From Knufia peltigerae (Eukaryota; Ascomycota; Eurotiomycetes; Chaetothyriales; Trichomeriaceae): a DNA stretch of 64,000 nt. The notes under the pieces were generated by a model that saw nothing but the letters and a program-made list of their open reading frames with translations, made no database searches and was not told the DNA's origin. Location: the NCBI GenBank assembly GCA_030247855.1, contig JAPDRN010000117.1:1-64000 (forward strand), in the 5' to 3' direction. Both the position numbers and the translations under genes were made by a program. How positions within the stretch are numbered: the first letter of the stretch is position 1; each line of letters opens with the position of its first letter. Shown in pieces: positions 44,396 through 55,523 of this stretch.

Positions 44396-44743
44396 TTCAG
44401 TATGTAAATTATCGATACCATCGAGCCGAGAAACCAAAACAAGGCTCCTTACGATTTACGACAGATTATGTTCCAGAGTTTCCTTCCACGTGTATGGTGT
44501 ACATGCTATGATCAGCCTCGTAGGCGCATTGTTGTAGAAGTCACGTGTCTACAATCGCCAAGGAGATTTTTCTACTGGAACTATTCGCGACTGCGGGAGA
44601 ATGCAATTGTCCAGCATTGAACACACGCAGCAGTGGAATGACTATGGAATTCGGACAAGGACTGACTTGAGTTGGAGTTCCTGGGGTCAAAGGGTGCATT
44701 ATATCTACACCGCTCGTTCTCTGAATCGTGGGTGTCTTTCGAC
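44396..44743. other. Spacer upstream of the RRM gene
   Basis: 348 bp; 3' flank of the permease and promoter of the RRM gene. No specific element seen. Confidence 0.5.
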
Positions 44744-45432
44744 ATGGCTACGAAGGCGCAAAATGCGCCTGGCTCAAAACAGTCCGCGAATGCGGGCACT
44801 CCCAATCAAACGTATGACTTTGAAATCTGGTCTGGGATATGAGTAGCTGACCTCATTAGTTTGTACCTGCGAAATCTTCCGGAGAAGATCAACAAAAATG
44901 AACTTAAACGCGCCCTCTACATGTTATTCACCACCTACGGACCAGTCCTCGATATCGTTACCAGCAGAGTCGGCTCGAAAGGCCAGAGTATGCGCGGACA
45001 AGCACATGTTGTCTACAGAGATATCCAAACGAGTACGCAGGCCATGCGAGCGCTGCAGGGGTTTGACTTTTTCGGGAAAGAAATGGTATGTTCAGAATGA
45101 AGCCTGCAGACGAAAATCGCCGTTAATCTTTGCCCCAGGTCATTGTCTACGGCAAAGGACTGTCCTCCATAATACCCAAACTTCGAGGCACTTTCGAACC
45201 TCCAAGCACAGGCAGTGGTGCAAGCGAGACTACAGCTCTACAAAAATCAATTTTCAACGCTCCGCCTTCTGGACTTTCGGATAGGCCAACAGAGAACGGC
45301 CAAACGCAGTCCGAAGTCAACGGTGAACCTCATGGCACCAAACGAACAAGAGAAGAAGAGGAAGACGAGGACGATGAAGTATCAATGGAAGAGGACGAGG
45401 ATGATGCTCCGATGGAAGAAGATGACGATTGA
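44744..45432 (+). CDS. U1A/U2B''-type snRNP protein (Msl1-like), single RRM
   Basis: Three exons, 44744-44811, 44860-45085 and 45139-45432, give 195 aa. Introns of 48 and 53 nt are canonical. One RRM spans about residues 22-112: RNP2 LYLRNL (24-29), NLPEKINKNELKRALYMLFTTYGPVLDIV and RNP1 region MRGQAHVVY (67-75), then ALQGFDFFGKEM. The tail of the RRM, IVYGKGLSSIIPKLRGTFE, matches U1A/U2B'' proteins. These bind stem-loops of U1 or U2 snRNA in the spliceosome; with only one RRM it resembles yeast Msl1 and fungal U2B''. An acidic tail (EEEEDEDDEVSMEEDEDD...) follows. It is convergent with ATG10, 212 bp between stops. Confidence 0.9.
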
Positions 45433-45644
45433 AGCCTTTGACTCATTCTTTGGAGAGGTATGTCTGCTTTAGGCAGGGTGAATCTACAGTTTGAAGTCTC
45501 GGAAAGCGATTCGAGGTCTCGGCACGGATTCGATCTTGACCGGCCCTCAACTCGCACGCCAACATTACATCCAACTTGGAATGAAGCTTTTCAAGAGCCG
45601 TTTGATGGTCTGGCTCGATGTGCTGATTTCGAGTGTGGATGACT

Positions 45645-46370
45645 TTACTCTGCAAACAGCGCACTCGGCACATATAATCCCACCGACGTACCAATCAGAC
45701 CAAGCCAGAGCAAAAGATACTCCTCCGGGGACAAGTCTCTTTCAGGCTTGAGAACGGAAAGCGCTTCTGGGGTGTTGCAAGGATGTATGAAATATGCGGG
45801 TTGGTCAGAGATTGGGTGATGCTGCACCATTAGCGTTCGCATCCATGATTCTTGTGGCGAACAGCTCCCACTTACTGCCATGCTGATTCCTCCCATCACT
45901 CCGACAGTACGGAGTGGCTCTTGCGAAGTCTTTGGTACTAGCAAGTCGTATATTTGGTCAAGGCCAAAGTCAGCCTTGCCAGGAATAGGAAGGCATGAGA
46001 ACCAGAGAACAGGGACGCTGTATATTGGCGATAGGGTGATGGAGAAGTTGACATCTAAGCGACTTGTATCGTCCTTACTGTCAACGACCTGGGACTCTCA
46101 GCGAATGTTTAGATTCAAGAGAAAAGTCCATACAGTATCCCGATCGGTTGTTTCAGCTTCCACGATCTTATGCAACTCCTGCTCGTTCTCTCCACTTGCC
46201 CTCGTACCTTCAATGAATCTTCTCTGCTTGACTCTTAATTCTTCGTCTGTGCAATGTACACTCAACCAATCTGTGTCATTCAGTTTGTCAAAGCATCGGT
46301 TCTCCAGAGCCTTGCACGCAGCACGGAATTCGGGCTCTGTTATCGCCGGAAAGGCTTGTATATACCCCAT
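45645..46370 (-). CDS. ATG10: Autophagy E2-like enzyme ATG10
   Basis: Three exons, 46370-46134, 46088-45876 and 45821-45645, give 208 aa; each exon is a whole number of codons. Atg10 is the E2-like enzyme that receives Atg12 from Atg7 and joins it to Atg5 during autophagosome formation. It starts MGYIQAFPAITEPEFRAACKALENRC, typical of the family. The core has LDVNFSITLSPIYSVPVLWF, then the catalytic FIHPCNTPEA with Cys165, and ends YLLLWLGLIGTSVGLYVPSA. Length is within the fungal Atg10 range. The introns are 45 and 54 nt, and the first donor (GTATGG) is slightly off consensus. It would be missed by single-exon gene finding because no exon exceeds 240 nt. Confidence 0.9.
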
Positions 46371-46724
46371 TTCTCTGCTTGCATCGCGGCCGCCTGTACT
46401 GTCCCTATGATCATGGGGGGTTGAAAGCAATGCGAATATGAGTTGACTCGTTACAAGGTATGAAGAAGAGTGATCTTTATGTATTGATCAAACAGTTCTA
46501 GTCAGGTAGATGTGGCATGAGAAAAGGTTGCCGCTCATGGCCAAGCATTTGTGACTTCGCTGAGGAGAATCTGTTTACTCCGTGTCCGTACTTTTGTTAC
46601 AAAGTGCAAATGTAATCCGGGCGCGACCTCGAAATCCCCAAGATCGACGTGTTCACGTAAGACGACGTTTTTTTGATCCGGAATACTTCCAAGGCCTCCC
46701 AAACAGAGGCTTCACTTCAAAACG
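46371..46724. promoter_or_regulatory. Bidirectional promoter, ATG10 / UPF0303-like gene
   Basis: 354 bp between divergent starts. Contains ACTCCGTGTCCGTAC at about 46577-46591, a partial copy of the recurrent word. Nothing else seen. Confidence 0.45.
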
Positions 46725-47327
46725 ATGTCTGCTAGACCACTTCGAGAAGCGCCTCGAGATGTATGCAAATAATGTCAACCCTTAGTGAGGATCGGGACTC
46801 ACTCTTTCTCTTTGCAGCTAGACTCAATAGCCAAACAAGAGGAAGCCCTCATCCTACCACATTTCACGGCCGACGATGCGTTGGAAATTGGTCTCTCGAT
46901 CCGCAACCGCCTGAGAGCCCTGACCCATCTCTCCGCAGTCGTGAACATCTCGCTTGCGAACAGCAACAACCTCCTCTTCCACGCCGTCAGCCGGCCCGGG
47001 GTACAACCTGACAATGACATCTGGGTATCCAGGAAGAGAAAAACGGTACTGCGGTGGGGCGTGAGTACGTGGTTCATGCACAACAAGATGCACGGGGACG
47101 AGGAGGCTTTCAGGAAGAAGTACATGCTCGGCGAGTCGGCCGGGGAATATGCCATTCACGGAGGAGGTCTGCCCATCAGGGTCAGGGGGGTCGAGGGCAT
47201 CGTTGCGGTCCTCGTCGTGAGTGGCCTCAAGCAGCACGAGGACCATCAAATTGTCGTGGAGGCTCTGGAAGAGTTCTTGGACGACACAGAGAACGAGCCC
47301 AGGTCGCCATCAGGTCCCGAGCCATAA
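46725..47327 (+). CDS. UPF0303 / HbpS-like protein (yeast YBR137W homologue)
   Basis: Two exons, 46725-46760 and 46818-47327, give 181 aa. The first exon is only 12 codons (MSARPLREAPRD), and the donor GTATGC is weak, so the start is less certain than the body. Body: IAKQEEALILPHFTADDALEIGLSIRNRLR, AVVNISLANSNNLLFHAVSRPGVQPDNDIWVSRKRKTVLRWG, KKYMLGESAGEYAIHGGGLPIRV and VVSGLKQHEDHQIVVEALEEF. This matches the DUF336/Haem_degrading (PF03928) fold and the yeast YBR137W group. The biochemical role of the fungal proteins is unclear; YBR137W has been linked to the GET pathway. Cytosolic by absence of any signal. Confidence 0.85.
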
Positions 47328-48339
47328 CCTGGATTCTGGACGTGTGGTCTACGACTGTGGTGTGTCTATAACGGGAACTACAGGACAGTGTACATACCAA
47401 GAACTAATCAATCTCTATCAAGGTAATTACGATCGTCTGGCGCTGGTTGCATGGAGACTCTCGACTTCAATGACGAAGCAGCGGTTTCGACATGTTTTCA
47501 ATGCAATTTCGCAGTCCTCCTACTGGGTTGAAATGGCTTCTACTATCCAGCTTCTCTTATGATTCAGCTCACAGAACTTGAAACTGTGAATAATATTTCC
47601 TACCAACTTTGGCATACAAAAACTAGCATGCCCGTCTCATTCTTTTTGGTATTGCTTAATCTTCGCCTAATGTAGGACCGCTCAAGCTTATACCGCCTTC
47701 CTATCCGATTCGTACATATACCCTGCTGGCAACCAGCAACTACGAATCGATATTGTATTGATAGCAACAGAGGGCAGCTGGCCAAAAACTTCCATACACG
47801 GCCCATTCCCAGACTCGAGTACTGCTCTTTGACATGGTCGCAACATTATGCTGGATCTATTAGTAGTTGTCCCTCTGCTCTGCATGCTCATAGCGATTGC
47901 GACAGCCCAAGCCACCATCTTTGCATTCATGAAGGTCTACAAATACAGCAACTCCTAAAAACCTTGACGATCTTGGAAGGATACCTAGCGAAATGGCTCA
48001 GCTGGCACGATGAGGAATTTCAAGCAATTTGTACAGTATTCAACCAGAATATAGCATTTTCGATTGACACTGCACACGTATCCAGAGTAGTGACATTTGG
48101 TCGTAGTGGTACGGAGTCAAGAGATTGTCTTATGGCAGCCTCGTGAAGAATTTAGTCACGTGAAAGGCTGGGCTGTGGTTGAAGGCTTCCGCTCTTTGAC
48201 GCGGCGGACCGAATGTACCATCACGATCGCATCCTTCACCTTTTCGACGATTGCCAACCTCAAACACCTTTTCCTCTTACAGCATACGGTCACTTATCAC
48301 TCTCTGTTCCTTGTGCCCACCTGATCGTTCGTTCTCAAC
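47328..48339. other. Intergenic region, 1 kb
   Basis: TACGGAGT at 48110-48117. The short frames on both strands have no domain. Nothing else seen. Confidence 0.45.
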
Positions 48340-49235
48340 ATGAACCACTATCCTCAAGCCTGGGGTCGAGTAGGTGGCTTCAATGCTACCGAAGATGAAT
48401 GAATGCTAACGTCCCCAAAGCCCAGAGACGACGTCTATGGCCCCTATGACTCTTCCTACCTCAAAACTTCGATGCCGACGACTCATACACAGTCTCCTGC
48501 CGTGACAGGAACATCGGTGTTGGGTGTTAAATTCAAGGATGGCGTTGTCATTGCTGCCGACAATCTAGGTACGCAGTTCAGGTGTTTGTAGTCCCAAGTC
48601 TGCGTGACTGACTTTCCATTGCAGCTTCATATGGATCCCTCGCACGGTTCACAGATGTCAAGCGTCTACGAACATTCCCCCCAAACACCGTCATCGGCTT
48701 TGGTGGCGATGTCTCCGACATGCAATACCTCGACCGATTACTACAGTCGCTGGACATTCGCGAGAACTACCTTTCCTCGAGCGAACACACTCTCAACGCC
48801 AAGAACCTTCACACATACCTCTCCAAAGTCATGTACAAGAGAAGAAGCGACTTCAACCCGCTGTGGAATATGATGTTGGTTGCTGGTTTGGACGACGATG
48901 AGAAGCCGTTCCTCGCAAGCGTCGATCTACTCGGCACCACATTTTCAAGTCCGACGTTGGCGACTGGATTTGGCGCACATTTAGCTCAGCCTCTTCTCCG
49001 GAAGCTTATGCCCAATGACGAGGAAAGCGTCAAGGACGTCACGAAAGAGATGGCCATTGAAGCGGTCAAGGCAAGTTTGAAAGTACTGTTCTACAGGGAC
49101 GCCAGAAGTATGGACAAATACAGTATTGCAGTGGTGACCAAGGATGGCGTGGAGCTCAAGGAAGATGAAAAGCTAGAGAACCAGAGCTGGGCCTTTGCTG
49201 ATCAGATTCGCGGGTATGGTACGCAGACCGCATAG
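48340..49235 (+). CDS. PRE4: 20S proteasome subunit beta type-4 (beta-7)
   Basis: Three exons, 48340-48369, 48421-48568 and 48625-49235, give 262 aa, close to yeast Pre4 (266). The 10-codon first exon (MNHYPQAWGR) is joined by a 51-nt intron. Features are TQSPAVTGTSVLGVKFKDGVVIAADN, ASYGSLARFTDVKRL, VMYKRRSDFNPLWNMMLVAG, LLGTTFSSPTLATGFGAHLAQPLLRK and a C-terminal WAFADQIRGYGTQ, all hallmarks of Pre4/beta-7. In yeast this subunit lacks its own protease activity but borders the beta-1 site in the other ring. Here too the residue after the propeptide region belongs to a TQ-P-VTGTS context rather than an active TTT start. Confidence 0.95.
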
Positions 49236-49805
49236 AGGGCGCCCTAGTTAGAGATACGGACCCAAAGCCATACACATTACTCCGTATATGCACGGCGTTT
49301 GGCGAATTCTGGTATGTGGCCGGTGGGTTTCTGTAGGCAAAGCTATGTTTAATGAGATGCAACCCAAGTTGCACTGGACTCTACGAGTGCATCTCTCTGA
49401 CTGTACTGAAAAGGCCTGGGCCCCGGGCGAGGCTGACCTGCGCAATACCACAGTAGGCTATGATTGGTGAAGCCCTGGGCGTGAGTCAGTCGGCGGTTCG
49501 TCAATGACGTCCCCGACATGATTTTTTGGAGAACATCGGGCGAGTTTACGAAGAAAATCAGCGCCACTAAGTGAATGTGACTGTTCGATTCAAACGTAGA
49601 AAAGTAGGGAGTCGTTGCATTCCTGTAGGACACCCTTCCGGCTACTGACTATTATATTCTGTTTAGATTATTCACTGGGACCCTCCAAAATATCTTTCCT
49701 TTTTGACAGAGCGTTAAGTTGATCCGCTTGTCATCGAACCGTTCATTACCACCCACCACCCTGGATCGTACCGCCTTGGAACAACCACAACCACAGACAA
49801 CTGCG
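49236..49805. other. Intergenic region upstream of the NF-X1 gene
   Basis: 570 bp with TACTCCGTA at 49278-49286. The reading frame of the NF-X1 gene is open 29 codons upstream of its ATG but without an in-frame ATG there. Nothing else seen. Confidence 0.45.
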
Positions 49806-52800
49806 ATGGAGTCAGCTAATCCTCAGCGACCAGCGGGTCCAAGCAACCGAGGACAAAGATCTAGAAGGAGAGGCCCTCCAAGAACACCACGGCCGGCACA
49901 AGATACTCCACGAGTGGCGGGGACAAGAGCCTTTGGTGGCCAACTTACACAACTAGACGCAGAAGCACCAATGTTTGTGCCGGCCTCATTACCCCCAGTG
50001 CCTGCAGCTTCGAGCCCCAGGCCAAAGACCTCGAATCCCCGCCCTTCTCGAAATCGAAATGATCGAAGACCTGCAGCCCCAAAACAGCCGCAGTCACAGG
50101 CGAGAAGAGGCTCGTTGTCCCGATCTACAGCGCCCGACATTGCATCACGAATACACGAAGATATCTCAAGTGGTGTTTATGAGTGTGCGATATGCACGAA
50201 TGAAGTGACTAGACATTCCAAAGTGTGGTCATGTCGCACTTGCTGGACGGTGTTCCACATCGGATGTATCAAGAGATGGTCAAAGAATGAAGGCTCGGCC
50301 GTCCACCGCCCTGCTGGTCAGGAGGAGGATGACTCTCATTCAGGGAAGCAGTGGAGGTGCCCAGGCTGCAACTTGCCAAAAGACACAACGCCGTCATCGT
50401 ACACGTGCTGGTGTGAGAAAGAGCTGGATCCGAAGACGATTTCAGGCCTGCCACCACATTCGTGCGGGCAGACTTGTGGTCGAGAGAGAACATTTCCCAA
50501 ACCATGTCCACACCCATGTGAATTGCTATGTCACGCTGGACCATGCCCACCGTGTCCGTCAATGGGACCGACTCAGTTTTGCTTCTGTGGTAAGGAGGAG
50601 ACCAGACGAAGATGTGTAGAGACAAACTACGAGACTGGCTGGAGCTGTGGCTCGGTTTGCGGTGATATCATGCCTTGTGGAGAACACACTTGCCAACGAT
50701 CTTGTCACGAGGGTCTCTGTGGTGCATGTACCACGGAAGTTGAAGTGAAATGTTATTGTGGGAAAGTGGAAAAGAAGCTACCATGTCACGAGAAGGGCGA
50801 CGAAAAGGAGAGCTTTTCCTGGACGGGCTGCTTCGATTGTGGTCAGCTGTGTGGGAGGATGATGGACTGCGGAAAGCATCACTGCGAAAAGCCGTGTCAT
50901 CCCCAAGACGAAAAAGAAGCACACTGTCCCAGGTCTGTTGATGTGGTCAAGTTCTGCCCTTGCGGTAAGACCGCTCTGGCCGAGCTAGATATCGATACTC
51001 GAAAATCATGCACAGACCCCATCCCAAGTTGCCAAAAAGAATGCGGAAAGACACTGTCCTGCGGTCACCCGTGCAGACAAACCTGTCATTTGGACGAGTG
51101 TGAGCCTTGTACTCTCCAAGTCTCGGTGAATTGTCGATGCGGCCGAAATTCGTTCGAGGTCATTTGCCACGAAGCTTCGGAGGATCCTCCTCAGTGTGGC
51201 CGGTTGTGCAAGGCGAGTCTAAATTGTGGTAGGCACGAGTGTGGCCAGAAATGTTGTACTGGAGAGAGAAAAGCCGCGGAACGTCAGGCTACGAAACGGA
51301 AGCTGAAACCTCTCGGGGCTGTCACGCGGGTGTTTGACGAAAACATCGAGGCCGAGCATATATGCACTCGTCCTTGTGGACGCCGACTCAAGTGTGGTAA
51401 CCACGATTGCATTGATCTGTGCCACCGAGGCCCATGCGGAAGCTGCAAAGAGGCTGTTTTTGACGATATTGCGTGCGCATGTGGCAGGACTGTCCTGCAA
51501 GCACCTCTACCGTGCGGTACACAACCTCCACCATGCAACTTCCCCTGCACCAGAACCAAGGATTGTGGACACCCTCAAGTGGCGCACAATTGCCATCTCC
51601 AAGATGAAGAGTGCCCGAAGTGTCCATTCCTGACAGAAAAGGATTGCCTCTGCGTGAAGAAGACGCTGAAAAATCAGCCGTGCTGGCGGATTGATGTCCT
51701 TTGTGGTCTGGTCTGTGGCAAAGCACTAAAATGCGGTTCGCATACATGCCGCAAGACGTGCCACAAGGCAGGCGAGTGTGAGGATGCTCACCAACATTGT
51801 CAACAGGAGTGCGGCAAGGCGAAGAAGACGTGTGGGCACCCTTGCGAACAACCGTGCCATGCTCCTTCGACGTGCAAGGAGGACAGACCATGCCCATTCA
51901 AGGTCATGATTACCTGCGACTGTCAGCGAAAGAAGGAAGAAGTAAGATGTAACGCACGATCAAGCAATCCTGAGCCTTCTGGACGGCAGACATCACTCAA
52001 GTGTGACGATGAATGTGCTCGATTGGAAAGGAATCGAAAACTGGCCATGGCCCTGCATATTTCGGACGACCACACTGACGACCATGTTCCGTACTCGACA
52101 GCCACATTACAAATGTACCTCGAGGATGTCGCATGGGCCCATGCGCAGGAAGAGGCGCTTCGACTTTTTGCGGCCGACGAGACACAGAAGAGATATGGCT
52201 GCCAACCCATGAAGAGCCGACAACGGAGTTTCATTCACAGTCTCGCCGAAGATTTCGGATTTGATTCAGAAAGTCTCGACCCAGAGCCACATCGTCATGT
52301 TGTCCTGTTCAAAACACCCAAGTTTGTTGCTGCACCGATGAAGACTCTAGTACAAGCTGCGCGAGTTAAGCGAGCTCAACTGAACGTCCCTGCACCTGTT
52401 CAGAGCGCTCCAGAACGGAAAGCAGATGAGGTCAAGCATGAATACAATGGATTGATGTTGACCAAACCGAAATTTGCATTGACAGAAGATGAACTCCGGC
52501 CTGTGGTCAAAAAGGCAACACCTACCATTGATCTTGACATTGTGTTTCTGCCCAACGACGAAGGAGTGGCTCTGCTCCCGTCCATGTCTTGGGAGACGCC
52601 AGAACAGCTTACGACGCTGTTGACCAGCTTACAGCCTACTATTGCCGGCGAAGTGTCCAAACACAATCTGGCAGGGTCGGTGGTACTTTGCCAATTCGAC
52701 ACCACCGGTATAGACATCAAAGTTGTTCAACAGCAAGGAAAACCCAGTGACAATCTGACGAACGGGTGGTCTAAAGTTGCCGCGAGAAGGGCTGCACCAG

Positions 52801-53036
52801 TACCTGTTCCTCAGGTTAGACCCGTTGGACAAAGACCTGTGTATACAGTACTGGGAAGTCGGTTGGCAGAAGCAAAGAAGAAGAAAGAAGAGAATGAAGC
52901 AAAGTTGAGAAAAAGGATAGAAGCACAGGTTGTGGATGATTGGGAAAAGGAAGTTGAGGAGGAAGAAAGAAATGAAGTTGATAGTGAAAGGGTGGACACT
53001 GATATTCCTGGTGAGCCGAGTACGAGTATGGCATGA
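49806..53036 (+). CDS. NF-X1-type zinc finger protein, FAP1-like
   Basis: Single exon, 1076 aa from ATG 49806. The basic, Pro/Arg-rich N terminus is followed by a RING/PHD-like finger at about 127-188 (YECAICTNEVTRHSKVWSC...VFHIGCIKRW...WRCPGC). A run of NF-X1 fingers follows to about residue 690 (repeated pattern C-G-H-C-x-x-x-C-H-x-G-x-C-x-x-C, for example CGEHTCQRSCHEGLCGAC). An R3H domain is at about 770-850 (ALRLFAADETQKRYGCQPMKSRQRSFIHSLAEDFGF). The C tail has a Lys/Glu-rich coiled-coil region (EAKKKKEENEAKLRKRIEA). This is the architecture of yeast Fap1 (FKBP12-associated) and human NFX1, which pair RING-type ligase and nucleic-acid binding activity. The large single exon is notable in an intron-rich neighbourhood. 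Confidence 0.95.
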   Translation: MESANPQRPAGPSNRGQRSRRRGPPRTPRPAQDTPRVAGTRAFGGQLTQLDAEAPMFVPASLPPVPAASSPRPKTSNPRPSRNRNDRRPAAPKQPQSQARRGSLSRSTAPDIASRIHEDISSGVYECAICTNEVTRHSKVWSCRTCWTVFHIGCIKRWSKNEGSAVHRPAGQEEDDSHSGKQWRCPGCNLPKDTTPSSYTCWCEKELDPKTISGLPPHSCGQTCGRERTFPKPCPHPCELLCHAGPCPPCPSMGPTQFCFCGKEETRRRCVETNYETGWSCGSVCGDIMPCGEHTCQRSCHEGLCGACTTEVEVKCYCGKVEKKLPCHEKGDEKESFSWTGCFDCGQLCGRMMDCGKHHCEKPCHPQDEKEAHCPRSVDVVKFCPCGKTALAELDIDTRKSCTDPIPSCQKECGKTLSCGHPCRQTCHLDECEPCTLQVSVNCRCGRNSFEVICHEASEDPPQCGRLCKASLNCGRHECGQKCCTGERKAAERQATKRKLKPLGAVTRVFDENIEAEHICTRPCGRRLKCGNHDCIDLCHRGPCGSCKEAVFDDIACACGRTVLQAPLPCGTQPPPCNFPCTRTKDCGHPQVAHNCHLQDEECPKCPFLTEKDCLCVKKTLKNQPCWRIDVLCGLVCGKALKCGSHTCRKTCHKAGECEDAHQHCQQECGKAKKTCGHPCEQPCHAPSTCKEDRPCPFKVMITCDCQRKKEEVRCNARSSNPEPSGRQTSLKCDDECARLERNRKLAMALHISDDHTDDHVPYSTATLQMYLEDVAWAHAQEEALRLFAADETQKRYGCQPMKSRQRSFIHSLAEDFGFDSESLDPEPHRHVVLFKTPKFVAAPMKTLVQAARVKRAQLNVPAPVQSAPERKADEVKHEYNGLMLTKPKFALTEDELRPVVKKATPTIDLDIVFLPNDEGVALLPSMSWETPEQLTTLLTSLQPTIAGEVSKHNLAGSVVLCQFDTTGIDIKVVQQQGKPSDNLTNGWSKVAARRAAPVPVPQVRPVGQRPVYTVLGSRLAEAKKKKEENEAKLRKRIEAQVVDDWEKEVEEEERNEVDSERVDTDIPGEPSTSMA

Positions 53037-53844
53037 GGGTATGACTTGGACAGACATTACTCGTGCTGAGTTGGTTCTTATCGATGCAGATATTCAGCTT
53101 GTACGGACCATTTTGAGCTGTGATCAATCTGGTACAACAGGTAAGGGCACGCTGGGCTGAATAGAGAGGCTGTATGTACTCGGTAGTGCCGGTGATGCCT
53201 GTAGCCCCCTTTGTGGCGCCTATGACAGCTGCAGCCAGGTATGAGTTCTAGGCCATTCTACACTCGTCCAAGGTTCCTCGTTAGGGCCGGTGTCTACCAT
53301 TCCATAAGGGTATTAGCGATGGGCATCGTCGTGTATCTTCCGAGCTGAAAAAAAAGCGAGACCAATACAAACTCGATTCGCTTGGCCGACGTCAGACCTT
53401 GATGATTGCTTCTTCTTCTTTCTTTGCGTCTTGCGTGGCAGCGTCTTCTATTCCTTGTGTTTCCTTTGCGCAATTCATATCACATCCGAAGAATTTCATG
53501 TCAAACGATTGAATCCAAGCTTTTACACTACCGTTCCAGCTCATCACTTGGTCGTGGTGGCTCAATTTGGCTGGATCGCTCGGTAGCTGCTTCGTCACCG
53601 TGTTACGGCTCCCCGCTTTCATCTTGCTGGTGGCTTCTTGTTCGGTTTGTTGCTTCTCAGGTCCCCAATGTGTCACCTTTTGACATACAACTCTGCAAGA
53701 CCTACATAAACCCACACTGCCTTGATCATTCTGTCCTTTTCTTCTCTTTCTTTCCCTCACATAACTCACTCTACGCCTTTCGTATCCCTCGAAACCTCAC
53801 AAAGATCTCACTCGATCGATTAGATTCAAATCCTAAATTTTAAA
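53037..53844. other. Intergenic region, 0.8 kb
   Basis: 3' flank of the NF-X1 gene and promoter of the Gln/Gly-rich gene. CT-rich at 53700-53770. Just before the start is AAATTTTAAAATG. No gene seen. Confidence 0.5.
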
Positions 53845-54347
53845 ATGGATCAGCTCAAAGGTGCCTTGAACAGCTTCACCGGAGGTGACAACCAACAACA
53901 AGGTCAAGGTCAAGGTCAAGGACAGCAACAGGGTCAGAACCAAGGAAATGGAGGATTTCTAGGTGGTATCGGTGACAAGATCAACACTGCAGCTGGTGGT
54001 GGCCGAGAATCCGAGAAGAAGGAAGATGGACTTGACAAGGGTGAGTAAACTTTTTGTCCACCTTGGTACTGATTCGAGAGATCTTGAATAGCTAACTGAT
54101 GATTCTCTCGTCACATACAGGGATCGACTTTGTTCAAGAGAGATTCCTGGGACAAGGACCACAAGACAATGAGAGTGCTCTTGAACAAGCAAAGGATGAC
54201 CAGATTGCCAACTTTATCCGAACGCAGTGTAAGTACCCTTATATCTTGTCTGAGATATTGTGCCACGTGGGAAGTGTTAGATACTAATAATATATCTCAG
54301 ACAAATCGACCACCGGTAACGACTTTCCTATCAAGGACAAAAAATGA
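53845..54347 (+). CDS. Small Gln/Gly-rich hydrophilic protein
   Basis: Three exons, 53845-54040, 54121-54228 and 54301-54347, give 116 aa. Introns have GTGAGT and GTAAGT donors, and the second carries a TACTAATA branch site. The product is MDQLKGALNSFTGG, then a (GQ)n/(QQG)n tract, then GGFLGGIGDKINTAAGGG, a charged EKKEDGLDKGIDFVQERFLGQG and a conserved-looking tail ending NDFPIKDKK. It has no Cys, no membrane segment and no signal. Small proteins of this make-up occur widely in filamentous fungi and are often stress-induced, but I do not recognise a named family and infer no function. The splicing is convincing, so the gene is probably real. Confidence 0.75.
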
Positions 54348-55523
54348 GTTTGGAAACTAGCGACTCTCGGTGGAATGGGCCAATGGTCGAAGGATTGCGT
54401 TCCAGACAAGGCAAGACAAGATATGACGAAAGAGCTTGGGGTTCGTTCTTCAAAATGAGTACAAGGATGAATTGTACCAAGGGGTCTCTCCAAGGGTGTT
54501 ACTTGAGAGGTGCATAGAGATATGGTACATTTATCTCTTGAAGGGGTCCAAATACCCGTCACGGAGTAGCATGAATATCAACATGGCATTTTATGGAGTA
54601 TTCAATGCATACCTAGATTCTCCAGTGTACGATGTTTCGCTCCCAGTTTTTTCCATTGTTTCGTTTCGTTGTGTGCTGGGTAGATACGGATGGCATTGGG
54701 TTCACTCTGTGTGGCGAGTGGTGACTAGTGAGTGGTACATTTTTGACCATTGTTTTCATTTTGGTTGTACCATTAAGATTATTTGTAGTTGCCTCGGACA
54801 TTAAAAGGACGAGGACTCTGTAGGTAGATACTTGGTGGTCATGTAATCTACTGTAATACTCCGGGGATTCCGTTCGAATACGAAGTCGGTCAGAATACGG
54901 AGTAGTGCCTTGACTACCCATTGTACGTGTAGTAGTGGTGTATGTATCTACTTGCGGTACTGTTCGAGTCAAGACCTCGGACTCGGGGTGCGGAACCAGC
55001 ACTCTGCAAGTCTTTTTACATATTACAGGAGATACTGTACGAGAGTATTGAGCGAGGTCTCTCTTCCTTGCCGGGGAGATTTGTTCTACTCGTGTGAAAT
55101 GAACCTCGGTTGTTTTACTCCACATTTTGTCCATAAGGAACGAGTATTATACTACTTGGTAAGCCCGTACTCTACTGCTTATCTCTCTTTGCTTTTTCGA
55201 AGAAGAAACACGAAAGGTACGGAAATCGAGAAGGAATCGAAAAATCGAAAAACAGAACCTGGGACTTTGGAACAGTGATAAACAAATAAACAATAACCAA
55301 CCAATACGAGATCGAGTCTAACACGGATCGCACGCGTAACGACGTACCACCACCGAACTTGTTTCAATATTACTCAACAAACCAGGGGGAAAAAACCCTT
55401 GCTTGACTCAACTTCACCGACCGATCCAATTGGAAGGATAGCCCTGCAGCCAAAAGACAACGACCAAAAGAAAAAGAAGAGTCGACCCACTGGAAGGGAA
55501 AAAAAAGAAGAGGACGACGAAAA
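54348..55523. other. Intergenic region, 1.2 kb
   Basis: ACGGAGTA at 54561 and TACGGAGTA at 54896-54904. The last 100 bp before the GST start are A/G-rich (gggaaaaaaaagaagaggacgacgaaaATG type). No gene seen. Confidence 0.5.
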
